A stretch of DNA of 64,000 bases, taken from contig NC_063052.1 in assembly GCF_018812025.1 (NCBI RefSeq), positions 30,829,951 to 30,893,950 of the forward strand, in the 5' to 3' direction. The first letter of the stretch is position 1. Each line of letters begins with the position of its first letter. This document shows positions 13,101 through 25,395 of this stretch, one piece after another. The notes below the pieces were generated by a model. The model was not told where the DNA came from and made no database searches. It saw only the letters and a program-made list of their open reading frames with translations. This stretch comes from Megalobrama amblycephala. Taxonomy: Eukaryota; Chordata; Actinopteri; Cypriniformes; Xenocyprididae. Made by a program: the position numbers and the translations under genes.

Positions 13101-16100
13101 CACATTGCAGCATCATTGGTTTGCACAAAAAAAACCAAAACAAATGTTTGGATGTTTTACACACTTTTTATACATTGAAAGCTGGTGTAAATCTTTTCAT
13201 ACCAACTTACAATGTGAAAGTACAAACTTTCATAAGTACAAAAATTTATGTCAGAAAAGCCTTGAGTGATTTACAAAAATAATTCTGCTTGTGCATTATC
13301 AATGAGGCCCAATGACTTTAACCTTGCTATGCATATCATGATGCATATGAGTAAAATTGATGGTCAAAAATCATTGTTGAGTCAAATACTCAGGTTTAAA
13401 CTCAAGCTTCTTCTTTCTACATATTCATGAGGCTTGTGGAACAATATTGTTCTAATTTTGAACTAATTTGCGTTTTTTTTTCATGACTCACCTGACAAAG
13501 TTTGTCACACCTCCACTAAAACTGGCTCAGATCATCTTCACCACACCTGTAATGTTTCTACTTCTGGCCTTTGGACCAATTGTCTTTGCAAATCTATGCA
13601 GCATATATAAATTATATGCCACAAATCTTCTCAGCATTTTGAGGTATATTTACCAATGTGTTTGGCTCTGTAATTGCTGCTTGCATTTGCAGCTACAGCA
13701 TTACATTTTAACCTAGTGATTAAAGATTCAAAATGAACTGACCTGGTGTCGACTGGAGCTGTTTCCTCTTGTAAAAGTGACATGCGGTGATGAAGAGCAG
13801 AATCAGGATCAGCGAAACACAGCCCAAAGCAATCAGAGACATTTGTATTACTGTGGACGAAAGAAGCACAAGGTCATTTAAAACAAACTCCAAAAATGCT
13901 TCTACAGGTTCATTCAAATCAACTGCAACAGCAACAAGAACAACAACTAAATGTAGTTAATATCAAAGTAAAAATCATTTTAGCTACAGAAAAGCCTGTG
14001 GCCCTCTCATTGCCATCATTATTATTAGGGTAATTTATAGTATTTGTTGTAGCTCAACACTCACTCTTCGATAAAGGGAAAGCTTCAAGACTCTGAGTGG
14101 GGGTGGAGGTTTGATTCGTACCAGATGGTGAGAAACTCGTACCATGATTTGGTGGCTGTGTGCTATTGGTCTGTGCGCTACTGGTCACTGTAGAGGTCAA
14201 ACTAGAGGTCACAGCTGCAGTAGTTGATCCTGTAATAAAACATCACTGCAGAATCACCTGCATTCTTTCTCTGAACCAATTAACTTAAACCCTGTCAACA
14301 CAAATGACTGCAGAGATTATTAATCATTTTGAAGAATCATTGGTCAATTAAGAGAATCAATTGGTCTCAATCTAGGAAAACCTTTCAAGGGCACATCCAG
14401 GTCACATTTCACTTCAAAATTAAAAGCAAAACTGTAAATAGTAAGTAATATTTTGCTAAATAGCATTTACCTCCAAATCCCATCTCTGATGAGGAAAATG
14501 CAAAACAACAAAACAATATATCATTACTGTAAAGCAAAAACGTAACTATAATAATTATTATATAATGTATATAAATAATTGTAACTAATATAACATTTAT
14601 AAAAATATATATTATGAAATTGTAACATATACAATGGTAGTTTTTATCTGTCTTTAAATTATGCTAAATAAAATCATAATTTTACACTTAAGTAAACATT
14701 TATCAGATGCAATCGCAAAAATAAGGATCAAATAACAGTTATCATTGTGAATAATTGCGTTTACAAAAAAACATCTGGAAGATTAGAAAAAAGAAATTCA
14801 GGGAGTGTATTATGATGTCACAATGCAAAAAACATCCTCATTTTCTTCATACAAAATATAATTTCTTTGATTTTGGGGTGAAATGTGACTGACATGTTCT
14901 TGACAGGTTTGGTGAGATTCACTCATCTGCATCACTCTTGTTGCTGTTGCTGTTGTTTAGCAAATATGTGGACATTCATGTATTAAAATCTCACCAGGAC
15001 ATTGTGTTACACTAATGTTCTTCTGTCTGTCACTGACGTGGTTCTTCACACTGCAGATGATGTTTCCAACAGTTTCCTCATTCAGCTCAATGGTGGGGTT
15101 TCCATCCATCAGTGATTCTCCATTCAGAGTCCAGCTGTAGATGAGCTGATCCCCGTCAGAGGAGCAGGACACTGACTTCATCCCACTGGAGGAGCAGCTG
15201 ATTGACACATTCACTGAGCCAATAGGAGCTGGAGGGAGGGACACATGACAGTACAGTCACACAACTCTTTATGTCACCAGAGTCATTTTCAAGACATTTT
15301 TTTAAACATATTTATTGTTGAGATGATATCTGGACATTACTGCAGCATAGGTTAGTCATGTGACAACAATGTAGCAAATTACTGTTTGGAATGATTTCAC
15401 ATACTACTTTTAAACAGTAGTCTTTTGAATAAATAACAATAATTAATAATCTTCACAAAGATTCAACTGATTATCTGTATGAGATCTTTGGAGATCATGT
15501 GATTGCAATGAGTCTGATGAGAGAGTTACTGTACCTTCAACATTCACTTGAAGATATAAAGGTTTTTCTGTGCCGTCTGAGCTCTCGAGTTTTAAAGTGT
15601 AATTCCCCGAATCTGCTCTTCTCACACGGTTTATTATCAGAGTCCCATTAATGACTGTCACTTCAGTTCTGTTACTAAAAAGATCACATTCCCTTATCTT
15701 GTCATTCACTACTCTACAATCTCGACCATCTGAGTTGTTGTTTATTCTCTTTTGTATCTTCAGTCTATATTCACTAGTGTCCACCATCTTCAGATTGAGT
15801 TTGTGTCCCAGAGCTGCATAACAGGGATCTTTCTGATTAAAACTGCAGTTAAACTCCAGACCTGAAGAACAAAACACACACACACTAAAATATCAACATC
15901 TATATAAATATTTCTCTCATCATGAGCTAAAATCAGACACAAAATACACAAATATTCACAAAATTTAAGTTCAACAGGAGAAATGTATCAGAAACTTGTT
16001 TTGACTCTTGATCCGATCTCACTGAAGCAACTGACCTCAGTTCATCTGAAGTAATGCTCATCTGCATCATGAACACAAATGCTCAACTCTTTTCTCTAAA

Positions 16101-17156
16101 ACAGTTTCCTTTTTGTCTCTTCCTGTCCTAATTACTGAGCATAACCATATTATTGAATAGTGTAATAAAAAAAAGTTAAAATAAAATGATTTGTATGCCC
16201 TCAGTCAAAAAGCAAATTTTGATTTTTATTAAATTTATCTATCATGATTTCACTGTCTACATAGTTATTTAAAAATGCTTTATACATGTAAACATGATGT
16301 TCTGATAATAGAGAGTTTGTCTTTGTCCTGCACTTTCTGTTCAGAAACTGTGACATTTCCCTCTTTTTCAATAATGTCTTGATCGTTATGACATCAGATT
16401 TAATGGAGAGACATCATTTGATAAATCCCCTCCCCCATAATGTAAAACAAATAAATAAATAAATAAATAAATAAGAAGAATACATACATAAATATGTTTG
16501 CAAAATATTAAACGTTGTAGCACAATGGACACTAAGAAAGAAACAATTATTCTCTAATATTATAAAATACACACTGTTAAGAAGATCAGATACACTAGAC
16601 TATTACTGGACAGATTTAACTTGGTTCAGTGTGTAATACAAAATACATGTTAAAGTAAAAGTTTGTATGCCTTCAGTCAAAAAGCAAAGTCTAAAGTTTG
16701 ATCATGCTGTCACTGTCTACATAGTTTGTCGTTTCTAAAATGCTTTATTAATGTTAATAAAGTGACATTCTGGCAGAATTTGTCTTTGTTTGTCTGGGAC
16801 TTTCTGTTCAATCAGACATTTCTCTCTTTTATAATAATGACTTAATCTTTATGACATCACATTTAACAAAGAATTAACAAATAAATAAATAAATGTCAAA
16901 CTTTTTAGCCCAATGAACACTAAGAAAGAAACACTTCCTCTCACATTTTGTTAATACTCATCAAACACACATTATAAATAAGATCAGAAACACTAAGTCT
17001 AGATCACTGCAGACTGTTAACACTCTTAATGTAATATTACAGTGTTTTTATCTCAGAGATTCATGTGATTGAACATCATGATCAGTTTGAGCTGAAAGTT
17101 GACTCACATGCAGCAGTTTGCAGCAGCAGCAGCATCAGTCCAAAGATGAGCATCAT
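10125..17156 (-). CDS. CD2/SLAM-like immunoglobulin receptor with ITIM tail (complete, 7 exons)
   Basis: A type I membrane receptor of leukocyte type. Exons read on the minus strand: 17156-17108 signal peptide (MMLIFGLMLLLLQTAA); 15861-15535 V-like domain; 15228-14995 C2-like domain; 14229-14065 Ser/Thr-rich stalk; 13850-13743 membrane helix followed by HFYKRK; 12721-12644 tail with LVYAQI; 10297-10125 tail with VEYAAV, VQYGEV and CVYSQV, then stop. Every junction has AG/GT and is phase 1-1, giving 377 residues. The V domain has SGNYTLKL where YxC is usual, so it lacks the canonical disulfide; the C2 domain has four cysteines. Both traits are typical of CD2/SLAM ectodomains. Three tail motifs fit ITIM (I/V/L-x-Y-x-x-I/V/L) and the fourth is related; none fits the SAP-binding ITSM (T-x-Y-x-x-V/I). 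It is thus inferred to be inhibitory. Ligand unknown. Confidence 0.82.
10364..11116. repeat. MITE in the last intron of the Ig receptor
   Basis: Ends tacactgtaaacc and (inverted) ttcacagtgta, with internal 'gagttcacagcac'/'aactcaaaac' text in both orientations. It sits between the last two tail exons of the receptor gene and carries no reading frame. Confidence 0.55.
11481..12269. repeat. Palindromic MITE, ~790 bp, in the same intron
   Basis: The left arm (taaaggattagttctct..., actcaccctcaagccatcc, ctccacatggctccaagggg) is repeated inverted in the right arm (ccctggagccatgtggag, tagcttgagggtgagtaaag, gtgaactaatctttaa). Arms are about 250-300 bp, with TTAA-like ends. Short reading frames inside it are symmetry shadows. 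Confidence 0.75.
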
Positions 17157-17335
17157 TTCTCTAAAGTCCAGTTTCCAGAAGAGCCCAATCCCAGCAGAAG
17201 AGTGTGGATGAAGCTTCAGATGGAGACATGAGTGTCTGTTCTTCAGTCCGTCTGTGTTCTGGCTCTCATGAAGCTCCTCACGGTGAGACTCAATCTGGAC
17301 TGAACCATGAGGAAATATCTGACCACTTCACTGAG

Positions 17336-17348
17336 AAAAGAGGAAGTT
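17336..17348 (+). promoter_or_regulatory. PU.1/ETS-like site upstream of the Ig receptor
   Basis: The plus strand reads aaaagaggaagtt, a close fit to the PU.1 consensus, 180 bases upstream of the receptor start codon (17156) and within its probable promoter. PU.1 drives many myeloid and lymphoid genes, so this suits a leukocyte receptor. Motif evidence only. Confidence 0.4.
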
Positions 17349-17636
17349 CCCTCATATGGGGGAAGGAACATGATGTTAGTTTGCACTAAAAATACACCTA
17401 AAAAAGACAGTGAAACTAAGAGAAAAGTCTTAAAAGAAGTAACAGTTTCAGGTACATTTCCTACAAAAGTGCTAATCTTATTTGAAGCAACAAGAGGAAA
17501 GGACTTGTTTACAAATGAGGTGAAATAAATTATGCAAACTTCTACTTTTTTTTTTTTTTTTTTTTTTTTTTGAAAATTCAGAGTCGAATAAAACGGGGTC
17601 TGTCTTTGTTGTATTGATGAAATGCTTTAGACCAGA

Positions 17637-17794
17637 GATTCTCAAACCTGTCCTGGAGTACCACCAGCCTTGCACATTTTGTATGTCTCCGCCTATATGA
17701 CACCCATTTCAGATCTTGCGGTCTCTACTAATAGACATACAAAGACATACAAAACGTGCAAGGCTGGTGGTACTCCAAGACAGGTTTGAGAATC
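17637..17794. repeat. Small palindromic MITE (gattctcaaacctgtc ends)
   Basis: gattctcaaacctgtcctgg with accaccagccttgcac at the left is matched inverted by gtgcaaggctggtggt and gacaggtttgagaatc at the right. It lies behind a poly(T) tract (about 17548-17571) upstream of the receptor gene. Confidence 0.75.
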
Positions 17795-17799
17795 ACTGC

Positions 17800-18890
17800 T
17801 TTAGACTGTTTCATTGAGAGTTAAAGCAGAATAAGGCCTACATGTGACTGTTCCAGCAGCTGTTTGTGATCTTCCTCTCGTTGAGTGAGTGTGTGATGAT
17901 GTTTTAGTGTTTCATGTCTGTAGAGAGAGAATGAAGAGATGATTCTGACCTTCAGCCCGTCTGGACTCAATCTTCTGTTTACTGGACCTGAGACTCATGA
18001 GACGCGTTGAGTTCTGGAGCTGCTCAGAGCTCATAGAGAGCGACACCTGCAGGAGGAAACTACAACTACAGCTGCACTCATTTCAGCACGACCTGCTTTT
18101 TGAGTTTAATTATTTTTCATTTATTCACTTTTTATCTAGCTGCATTACGAAAAAAGTGTATTTAATCATTCATCTATTAGAAAAAACCCCCAGAATATTC
18201 ATTAATAAATCTATCTTTGACAGAGCTCATAAAAGTAACACTATTCTAATTCTTTATCTCAATTCACTACAGTAAGCCTAAAAAAATCTATTTTGTGGAA
18301 ATTAATTGCTTACGTCATATCCGTAAACACAGAAGTATTGCGTTGGATTTTAACTAATCAAAACTAGCTTCATGGATAACTTCGAGGGAATAATCTACAG
18401 CGACAGATATAATACATAGTAGTAGATTATGACAATTTGATATAGACCGATTCCTCAAACCCTCAGATTGATCTGTACAGAAGAGCGAAACACAACTGAC
18501 TTCAAACTACTCCACATGACATGCAGTTTTCTGTTTCACACACAGATGGAGATAGAGAGGCTCAAGCTCTGTAGTGCAGTTTTAAATCGGTCAAATAAAA
18601 TATAAAAATTAAGTCTATAATGTGTTTAATTGTCAAATACAGACACTTTCCTGATTATTAGTGACATCTGCAGGAGGAAACAAGAGTTACAGCTGGACTC
18701 ATGTACTAAAATTAATTGAATTATTTCATAACTTTAGAAATTTCAGATGTTTAAATTTGATAAATGTGCACTTTCTGTTAATTAAAATGAAAATTATATT
18801 AAATAAACTTCAAAAAAAAAAAAAAAAAAAAAAACAAGCTTGCATTTTATGACTGTAAAAAGTTTAATTTCAAATCATTTTATTTTCATT
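17800..18890. other. Upstream region of the Ig receptor; no gene
   Basis: No coding region recognised. Positions 17870-17950 (gttgagtgagtgtgtgatgatg...) recur in inverted orientation at 47690-47760, next to the second signal-peptide exon, and mark an old duplication with inversion. A poly(A) tract is at about 18813-18834. Confidence 0.5.
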
Positions 18891-18894
18891 TAAC

Positions 18895-19680
18895 TCAATG
18901 CCAAAAGTTCATCTTAATTTCTTACACAGATTAAATTTACTGTTCTTAAAGAATATTTAATAATATTCTAGAGTGACAAAGATTTTGTAAAGATAAAAGC
19001 ATGAATGTGGCTAAACATGTTAAACATCATCAAAAAAATAAATAAATAAAATAAAAAAAGCAAATTCAAGCAAAAGTTTAAAAGCACGAAGAGCAAAACA
19101 GCAGACACCACAAAACACACGCAGATCAAGAGGAACAGTTTTGAATTCAAGCTTTCTCAACTCAAGCTGAAAACTTTTCACAATACATGTTGTTTCAAAG
19201 CAGCTTTACAGAAAATCATTGTTTTAATGTTACAATTGAGGAAATATTCTGTTATCAGCCAGAGATGAGTGTGTCACAGTAATATACAGCTATAATTTAG
19301 TACATGTTCGTTAGTTAACTTCATGTTTTCAGTGAAGCAGACACAGCGTTCATGTTAGGCAGAAATTACAACTTGTGCTCTAAATGATTACAATAAAAGG
19401 ATAATATTAAAATATTATAGGATAATATCTGAAAGTTTTGCATGTCGATCCAAAGTTGCCGTCATCTGAAATCTTTACAATTGTTCGCCTGAAAACATCG
19501 TAGAAACAGGAAAGCAGAAGGAGAGGATTTCTCATAGATGTGATGAGATCTGCTGCTGCTCTCATGAATCTTCTGCTGTGTGTTCATGTCCTTCTCTAAA
19601 TCTTCTCATTCTCACTTTTTGATCTTCCTGTTTCTTTCCTAAAAGCATCACATTATCATCATCTTCACACTCTTAATATT
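18895..19680. repeat. Segmental duplicate of 57297-58215
   Basis: Shares in order 'gccaaaagttcat', 'tattctagagtgacaaagat', 'gcagacaccacaaa', 'gatcaagaggaacagtttt', 'tttcacaatacatgttg' and 'tcatgaatcttctgctgtg' with the region after 57297. It ends abruptly where the truncated C2 exon begins (19689), so the duplication breakpoint and the exon loss coincide. Confidence 0.6.
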
Positions 19681-19688
19681 GTCATGTA

Positions 19689-19879
19689 GTGGTTCTTCAC
19701 ACTGCAGATGATGTTTCCATCAGTTTCCTCATTCAGCTCAATGGTGGTGTTTCCATCCATCAGTGATTCTCCATTCAGAGTCCAGCTGTAGATGAGCTGA
19801 TCCCCGTCAGAGGAGCAGGACACTGACTTCATCCCACTGGAGGAGCAGCTGATTGACACTTCCACTGAGCCAATAGGAG
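19689..19879 (-). pseudogene. Truncated C2-like Ig exon (C2-D)
   Basis: The acceptor (cctccag) and first 63 codons match the C2 exons of the locus, including SISC, SVSC, NIIC and the SLMDGN text. Homology stops after CSVKNH; the last cysteine and the splice donor are missing, replaced by unrelated sequence with an early stop. No V exon lies directly upstream within 7 kb, the nearest being the broken V-D at 27430-27763. It is a dead exon. Confidence 0.75.
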
Positions 19880-19899
19880 CTGGAGGGAGGGACACATGA

Positions 19900-21385
19900 C
19901 AGTACAGTCACACAACTCATTATGTCACCGGAGTCAATTTCGAGACATTTTTAAACACATTTATTGCTGAGATGATATCTGGACATTACTGAATTATACA
20001 TGAAGCATAGGATAGTGAAGGGACAACAATGTAGCAAATTACTGTTTGAAATTGTTAATAATTTCTTATTTCTTGGGCTTCACTTTTCAACTTTGTACTT
20101 GTGTAATATTTTCTTGGAAATCTTTTTCCGTTATGTTATGTGCACACCATGGACGCGCCAGACAAAACAAGAAATAGTCCTTGCTACGCACAAATACCCG
20201 CTACGCACAACTGACAGGTCCAGATTTTAGAGTGATACTCTTCAGAACCGAGAAGTTGATGTTTTGCTTTCAAAAGATTAGCTTGTGCGTGGCTACAAGG
20301 AAACAATTCACTTATTTGGATTTGGCCAAAACCATGCTGTTGCTGAAACTTCCAGTGTAACAGAGACTCAACCTGAGTGGAAGTTTTAATTTCTAAAATT
20401 CCCTGAGGTGTGGGCAAAAGACAAATATAAAAATTATGTTTCTTTGAATATGCATGTCATCTCTGGCAAAGCCTTAAACTGGGCTAGAATAAAGATATAG
20501 TAAAGTCTGATGTTACAAATTTATGAAAATGCACATGTCCTGAATGCCTCAGAGTCTCTCTCTCTCATTCAAAATCAGCAATCAGAACCTGTGTCATGAA
20601 AGGTAACACGCTATTTATAGTAAAGCACAGTGTTTACATTTTTGACTAGTTTATTCTATGACCAGTAATTTTTGTCTAATCATAGTCTCCACCATGTTAC
20701 AGGGCCGATTACTCCAGTTACAGGTGTAGAAGAACATTACACTAAATGGACAGTTGTGATTACTAAATTCACTGAGTATAATCTCAGCATTTGCTATGTT
20801 TCTGCTTTGAAGATTTCTGATGGATTTTAGTGATTAAATACTGCTGTAATTAACCTGTCCAACACTATCAGGCAGGCAAGTGGCTCTGGTGGCTCTTGAA
20901 TGAACCTTCTCTAAGCTCCAGAAAACACCTGATTCTGTTGAAGATAACTGTCAAAGGTTTTGTAATGGGAAAAGCAGTTACAAGTGTGCATGAGGTGATT
21001 TCTCTAAGGTCCTCTTTGGACAAACAGGGGACAACCTAAGGCAGGGGGTCACCGCCCTGGGCACCTACCCTGTATGGAGGTGTTTTATGTGTATGAGATG
21101 TGTATGAGAGTGGAGCGGATGTCTGTGAGGCCAGCACTCATCAGCATCATAAACGGGGGATGCGCTGTGAGAAGTTACAGCAGTCTGCCCTAAAAATGCT
21201 CCTCCATATCACTCACCAGAATCTGCATTACTTGGATGGCTTGTTTTTCATTGTGACAAGTGTCCACAACTTGATGCAACTATGCCAGGGGATAATACCC
21301 TGAGGAAAAAAATATTATTTATAAAGAGCTAATGGGAATGGCCTTTCAAGAGTCAGCTGACCATGGGTGATTGCAGAAATTGCTT
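19900..21385. other. Non-coding stretch, possible retroviral flank
   Basis: No gene recognised. Text near 20137-20190 (tgtgcacaccatggac, caagaaatagtccttg) is repeated in the same orientation near 25257-25305 on the far side of the pol remnant. This could be the trace of flanking long terminal repeats, but only about 55 bp match. Confidence 0.35.
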
Positions 21386-21954
21386 GTAGGCCCGATCTGT
21401 TTGATCTGACCCAATCTGTTGACGGTTCATGTTCTAAACCAATAGTGCTGATTCTGATGAATTAATGCAGTGCAGCTGCTGAGCAAAGTGGCCTTGCCAA
21501 AGATGACACTTGTGTTGCTCATATGTCACTATCATGGTCTCTCACACACAAGTGATGCCAAGACAGCCCAAGCAATTAATGCTTTATTACATAGCAGCCG
21601 TACACAAGTTGGTGTGTAAAAAAACTAACATCCATTAGCCTGTAAGTCATTCAGCCTTACCATTTCCTGAGGCTCCATTTCAGCACTTGAAAATAGATTT
21701 TGTGCATATGCCACCTGTTCAAAATTGTAAATATTTGCTAGTGATTGTTGACAGATTTCAGAAAGTGGCCAGATGTGTGCTTTCCCATGTGCGAGGAAGA
21801 ATGCAAAAACAGTGGTTAAGATTTTCATTCAAAGAAATCATACCCAGATTTGACAGAGAGAATCGAAAGCAATAATGGAACACCTTTTGCATCGAAGGTA
21901 ACACAATTAAGGGCTAAAATTGTAGCTATTGATTCACATTTTTATCCTGAATTC

Positions 21955-24501
21955 CAGAAATGTTGGGACGTTTTTTAAAATTGAATAAAATGAAAACTAA
22001 AAGGCTTTCAAATCACATAAGCCAATATTTTATTCACAATAGAATATAGATAACATAACAAATGTTTAAAAGGATAAATTTTACACTTTTACACTCATTT
22101 CAAATTTGATGCCTGCTACAGGTCTCAAAAAAGTTGGTACGGGGCCAACAAATGGCTGAAAAAGCAAGAAATTTTTAAAAGATTTAGCTGGGAGAACATT
22201 TAGCAACTAATTAAGTTAATTGATATCAGGTCTGTAACATGATTAGCTATAAAAGAGATGTCTTAGAGAGGCAGAGTCTGTCAGAAGAAAAGATGGGCAG
22301 AGCTGTGAAAGAGTGTGTAAAAAAATGTGGAATACTTTAAAAACAATGTTCCTCAATGTCAAATTGCGAAGGCTTTGCAAATCTCATCATCTACAGTGCA
22401 TAACATCATCAAAAGATTCAGAGAAACTGGAGAAATCTCTGTGCATAAGGGACAAGGCCGAAGACCTTTATTGGATGCCTGTGGTCTTTGGGCCCTCAGA
22501 CGACACTGCATCACTCATCGACATGATTGTGTCAATGACATTACTAAATGGGCCCAGGAATACTTCCAGAAACCACTGTCGGTAAACACAATCCGCCGTG
22601 CCATCTGCAGATGCCAACTAAAGCTCTATCATGCAAAAAGGAAGCAATATGTGAACATGGTCCAGAAGCACTGTCGTGCCTGTGGGCCAAGGCTCATTTA
22701 AAATTGTTTCAAAGTGAAAAAGGAATATGGTCAGACAAGTCCAAAATTGACATTCTTTTTTGGAAATACTCATTTACTCGAGCATTTATACTTTTAAGAG
22801 TAGATTTAAATATGAGTACTTTTACTTTCACTTGAGTATATTTCTGATGAAAAATCTGTACTTTTACTTCGCTACACTGGGTGACGTTCCTCTCGTTACA
22901 TTATTTTAATGCAATACTATACATGTTAAGAAATGTGTAGGATATTCCGAGCGTGCTCTCTTTTTTCATGAACGATGCCCCATTCCCAAATGAATCACTC
23001 TTTTGAACTGATTCTGTTCAAAGACTTAATCAAACAAGTTGGCAAAACTGTCTAAATTGGTTCGCAAATTAATGATTGAATGATTTGTTCAGTTCCTGGC
23101 ACCACTGAATCGTCTGAAGCGGTTTCTAACTCGGAGCATTGGATGAAGTGGCAGTCGACCTCCAGTCAATTAAAAGCAAATGTGCAAATGCATCCAACTG
23201 TATGCCAGCAATGAAGATCTTTATTAGTTGAACTGTGTATGCTGTCTGTGAATAATTCCACAGGTAGGCCTATCGATTTCATTTGATTTCAATTCATACA
23301 GCCAATAGCCTACATTTTACAACCAAACAGATTATTACGGCACGATAACACCACTACAAAGTATTTTGCATTTCTTTACCATTTTTTTTTTTTTAATTTA
23401 TACATTAAGCTACCTTTGTTCAGAGAGTAATGAACACCCGTCATCCCACGGTAATTTGTGGGCACAGTGGCGGCGCCGCCGACCTGTTCCTCTTGAAAAT
23501 AAATGCCTTTGCATAACGTTGAACACAGTTAGACAGTTTACACGCACCTGCAGAAATACATTTGATTACATTTTGGAGAACAAACGAAGAAGATCCGTCA
23601 ATGTGCATTTGATCATTGTTTGTGTTCAGATGTTCAGCGGTTATGAGTGCAAGCACATGTAAAGAACTTTCACTCTTCCTCAAATGTAGCTGTATATGTT
23701 ATTATTATACAAAGCTAAGGACATGCCATGATATTCAAGTTATAGATGCCAGAAGAAGACAATGCTGAATAAAGTCGTAGTTTTTGTTATTTTTGGACCA
23801 AAATGTATTTTTGATGCTTCAAAAACTTCTAACTAACCCACTGATGTCACATGGACTACTTTGATGATGTTTTTATTACCTTTCTGGACATGGACAGTCT
23901 ACCGTACATACATTTTCAATGGAGGGACAGAAAGCTCTCGGACTAAATCTAAAATATCTTAAACTGTGCTCCGAAGATGAACGGAGGTCTTACGGGTTTG
24001 GAACGACATGAGGGTGAGTCATTAATGACATAATTTTCATTTTTGGGTGAACTAACCCTTTAAACTGATATATTCCTGTGCCATGAGCAACAAGGTTCTG
24101 GATGCAGCAGTTCATCTGGTACAGTGGAGTCCTGGTTGTAGATGGCTGGAAATTGAAATCCATGGCTTAGTGTAGATGTCAAAACCATAATGACATATTA
24201 CTTAACAATTAGTTAATAGTCATGTGCCTCAACAAGTAAAGTCATAACATAATGATACATTTGCAAATCATTAGTAAATGATTAATTAAAGCAGACAACT
24301 GGAAGTTGTCCCAAATATTTTGAGAGCTGTAGCAGGCATCAAATTTGAAATGAGCTCATTTTGTGCATTTTAAACTTTTGTTATGTTATCTACAGTATGT
24401 TCTATTGTGAATAAAATATTGGCTCATGTGATTTTAAAGTCTTTTAGTTCATTCACTCATTTTATTCAAATATAAAAAATGTCCCAACCTTTTTAGAATT
24501 T
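21955..24501 (+). mobile_element. Tc1/mariner element inserted in the retroviral remnant, itself interrupted
   Basis: Long inverted ends (left cagaaatgttgggacg and ttgaataaaatgaa; right, inverted, gtcccaacctttttag with ttcattcactcattttattc). Reading across the two outer flanks restores the order of the integrase remnant, showing insertion into it. After about 22770 the element is broken by further repeat DNA (tactcgagcatttatactt..., then caaatgaatcactctttt hAT-like text, and an atgagggtgagtcattaatg repeat at 24008-24060) before the right end at 24290-24501. Confidence 0.7.
22294..22770 (+). pseudogene. Tc1-like transposase, N-terminal half, broken
   Basis: Reads a helix-turn-helix DNA-binding region (QIAKALQISSSTVHNIIKRF), a GRRP hinge, then a WAQEYFQKPLSVNTIRRAI segment. 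These are the paired-like binding domain and linker of Tc1 transposases. A stop ends the main frame at 22701, and continuation to the WSDKSK catalytic entry needs a frame change. The rest of the DDE domain is gone. Not functional. Confidence 0.8.
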
Positions 24502-25030
24502 GTGAAAATGGTATTCCATACCCACCTCCGTCGGCAAGAGTCATGGAGAGAACAGAACGATCAAAATCAATTGACCTATGTGTTTAGACACAGGAAAAAT
24601 GTGGATGACTTTATTTCCAGATGTTTTAGCTGAAATATGAATGACGCCAGCCTCCACTACTAAAATGTCACTTTTTGAAATTCTGATGGGTAGGCCTTTC
24701 CCGACTCCTATAGGTCAAAGGCCGCACTGGCATTTCTTCTATAGGTGAAATGGAGGTGATCCTGAAGGATTATGTCACGGTGCTGGTTGAAAAATTTAAT
24801 TCTATTAATGGTGATGTCTCACTAACTCTTCCTCTCCCCTCAGAAAAAACCAACACACCAGTTTGTGCCCAACTGACAGGTTCAACTCCAACAAGAAGTC
24901 TGAAGCCAGTCAAGGTCGGCCAAAATACCTGGGGCTGGCCACGATGATTGCAGTGATGATGATGGGTGTGCTGACTGACCTGCAGCCGCAGTGGGTACAC
25001 ATGTAGAGCGAAGGCCCGCGTGCAACACAA

Positions 25031-25395
25031 CAATAGCTCTGAGGACCAGGAAAACAGAAAAGATCCTCGTATTTAGGTTAAATGATGAAATAAGAGCAAT
25101 AAGAAGTGCTGTAATTCAGAACAGAATGACCTTAGCCTTTAATGCTGTTTTTTGATTCCAGATTACATTATTTATGACTTGATAAATCACATGAAAACCA
25201 TAATTGTTGATCCACCAGTTCTCTAATTGGGCAACATATCTCAATTTGTTGTGTTATATTATGTGCACAACATGGACACCCAGACAAAAGAAGAAATAGT
25301 CCTTGGACACACTGACACTCTCGCAACCAGAAATTGAAGATACACACATACATTTCTTACTTGTTATTATATTTCTTGAAATGCCATAAATGTTA
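25031..25395. other. Non-coding flank of the retroviral remnant
   Basis: No gene seen. It includes the partial same-orientation match to 20137-20190 (attatgtgcacaacatggac, aagaaatagtccttgg). Confidence 0.35.

Larger units (their letters stand above)
21390..25030 (+). pseudogene. Decayed endogenous retrovirus-like pol remnant, split by a Tc1 element
   Basis: An old retroviral-type pol fragment in pieces. Around 21400-21450 a VDGSCSK text resembles the RNase H start. At 21670-21780 the frame reads FQHLKIDFVHMPP followed by LLVIVDRF, typical of the first part of an integrase core. After a 2.5 kb interruption, 24500-24760 carries a FEILMGRP-like text typical of the integrase C-terminal end, followed by a short open stretch (24750-24947). 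Stops and frame changes are frequent and no intact gene is present. Gammaretrovirus-like affinity is a guess from the integrase wording. Confidence 0.6.

Noticed and set aside
14471..14485. Possible 15-nt microexon between the C2 and stalk exons (cctcatcag before, GTAAAT after)
   Set aside because: It would keep frame and add five residues, but such short matches to splice signals occur by chance; needs RNA support.
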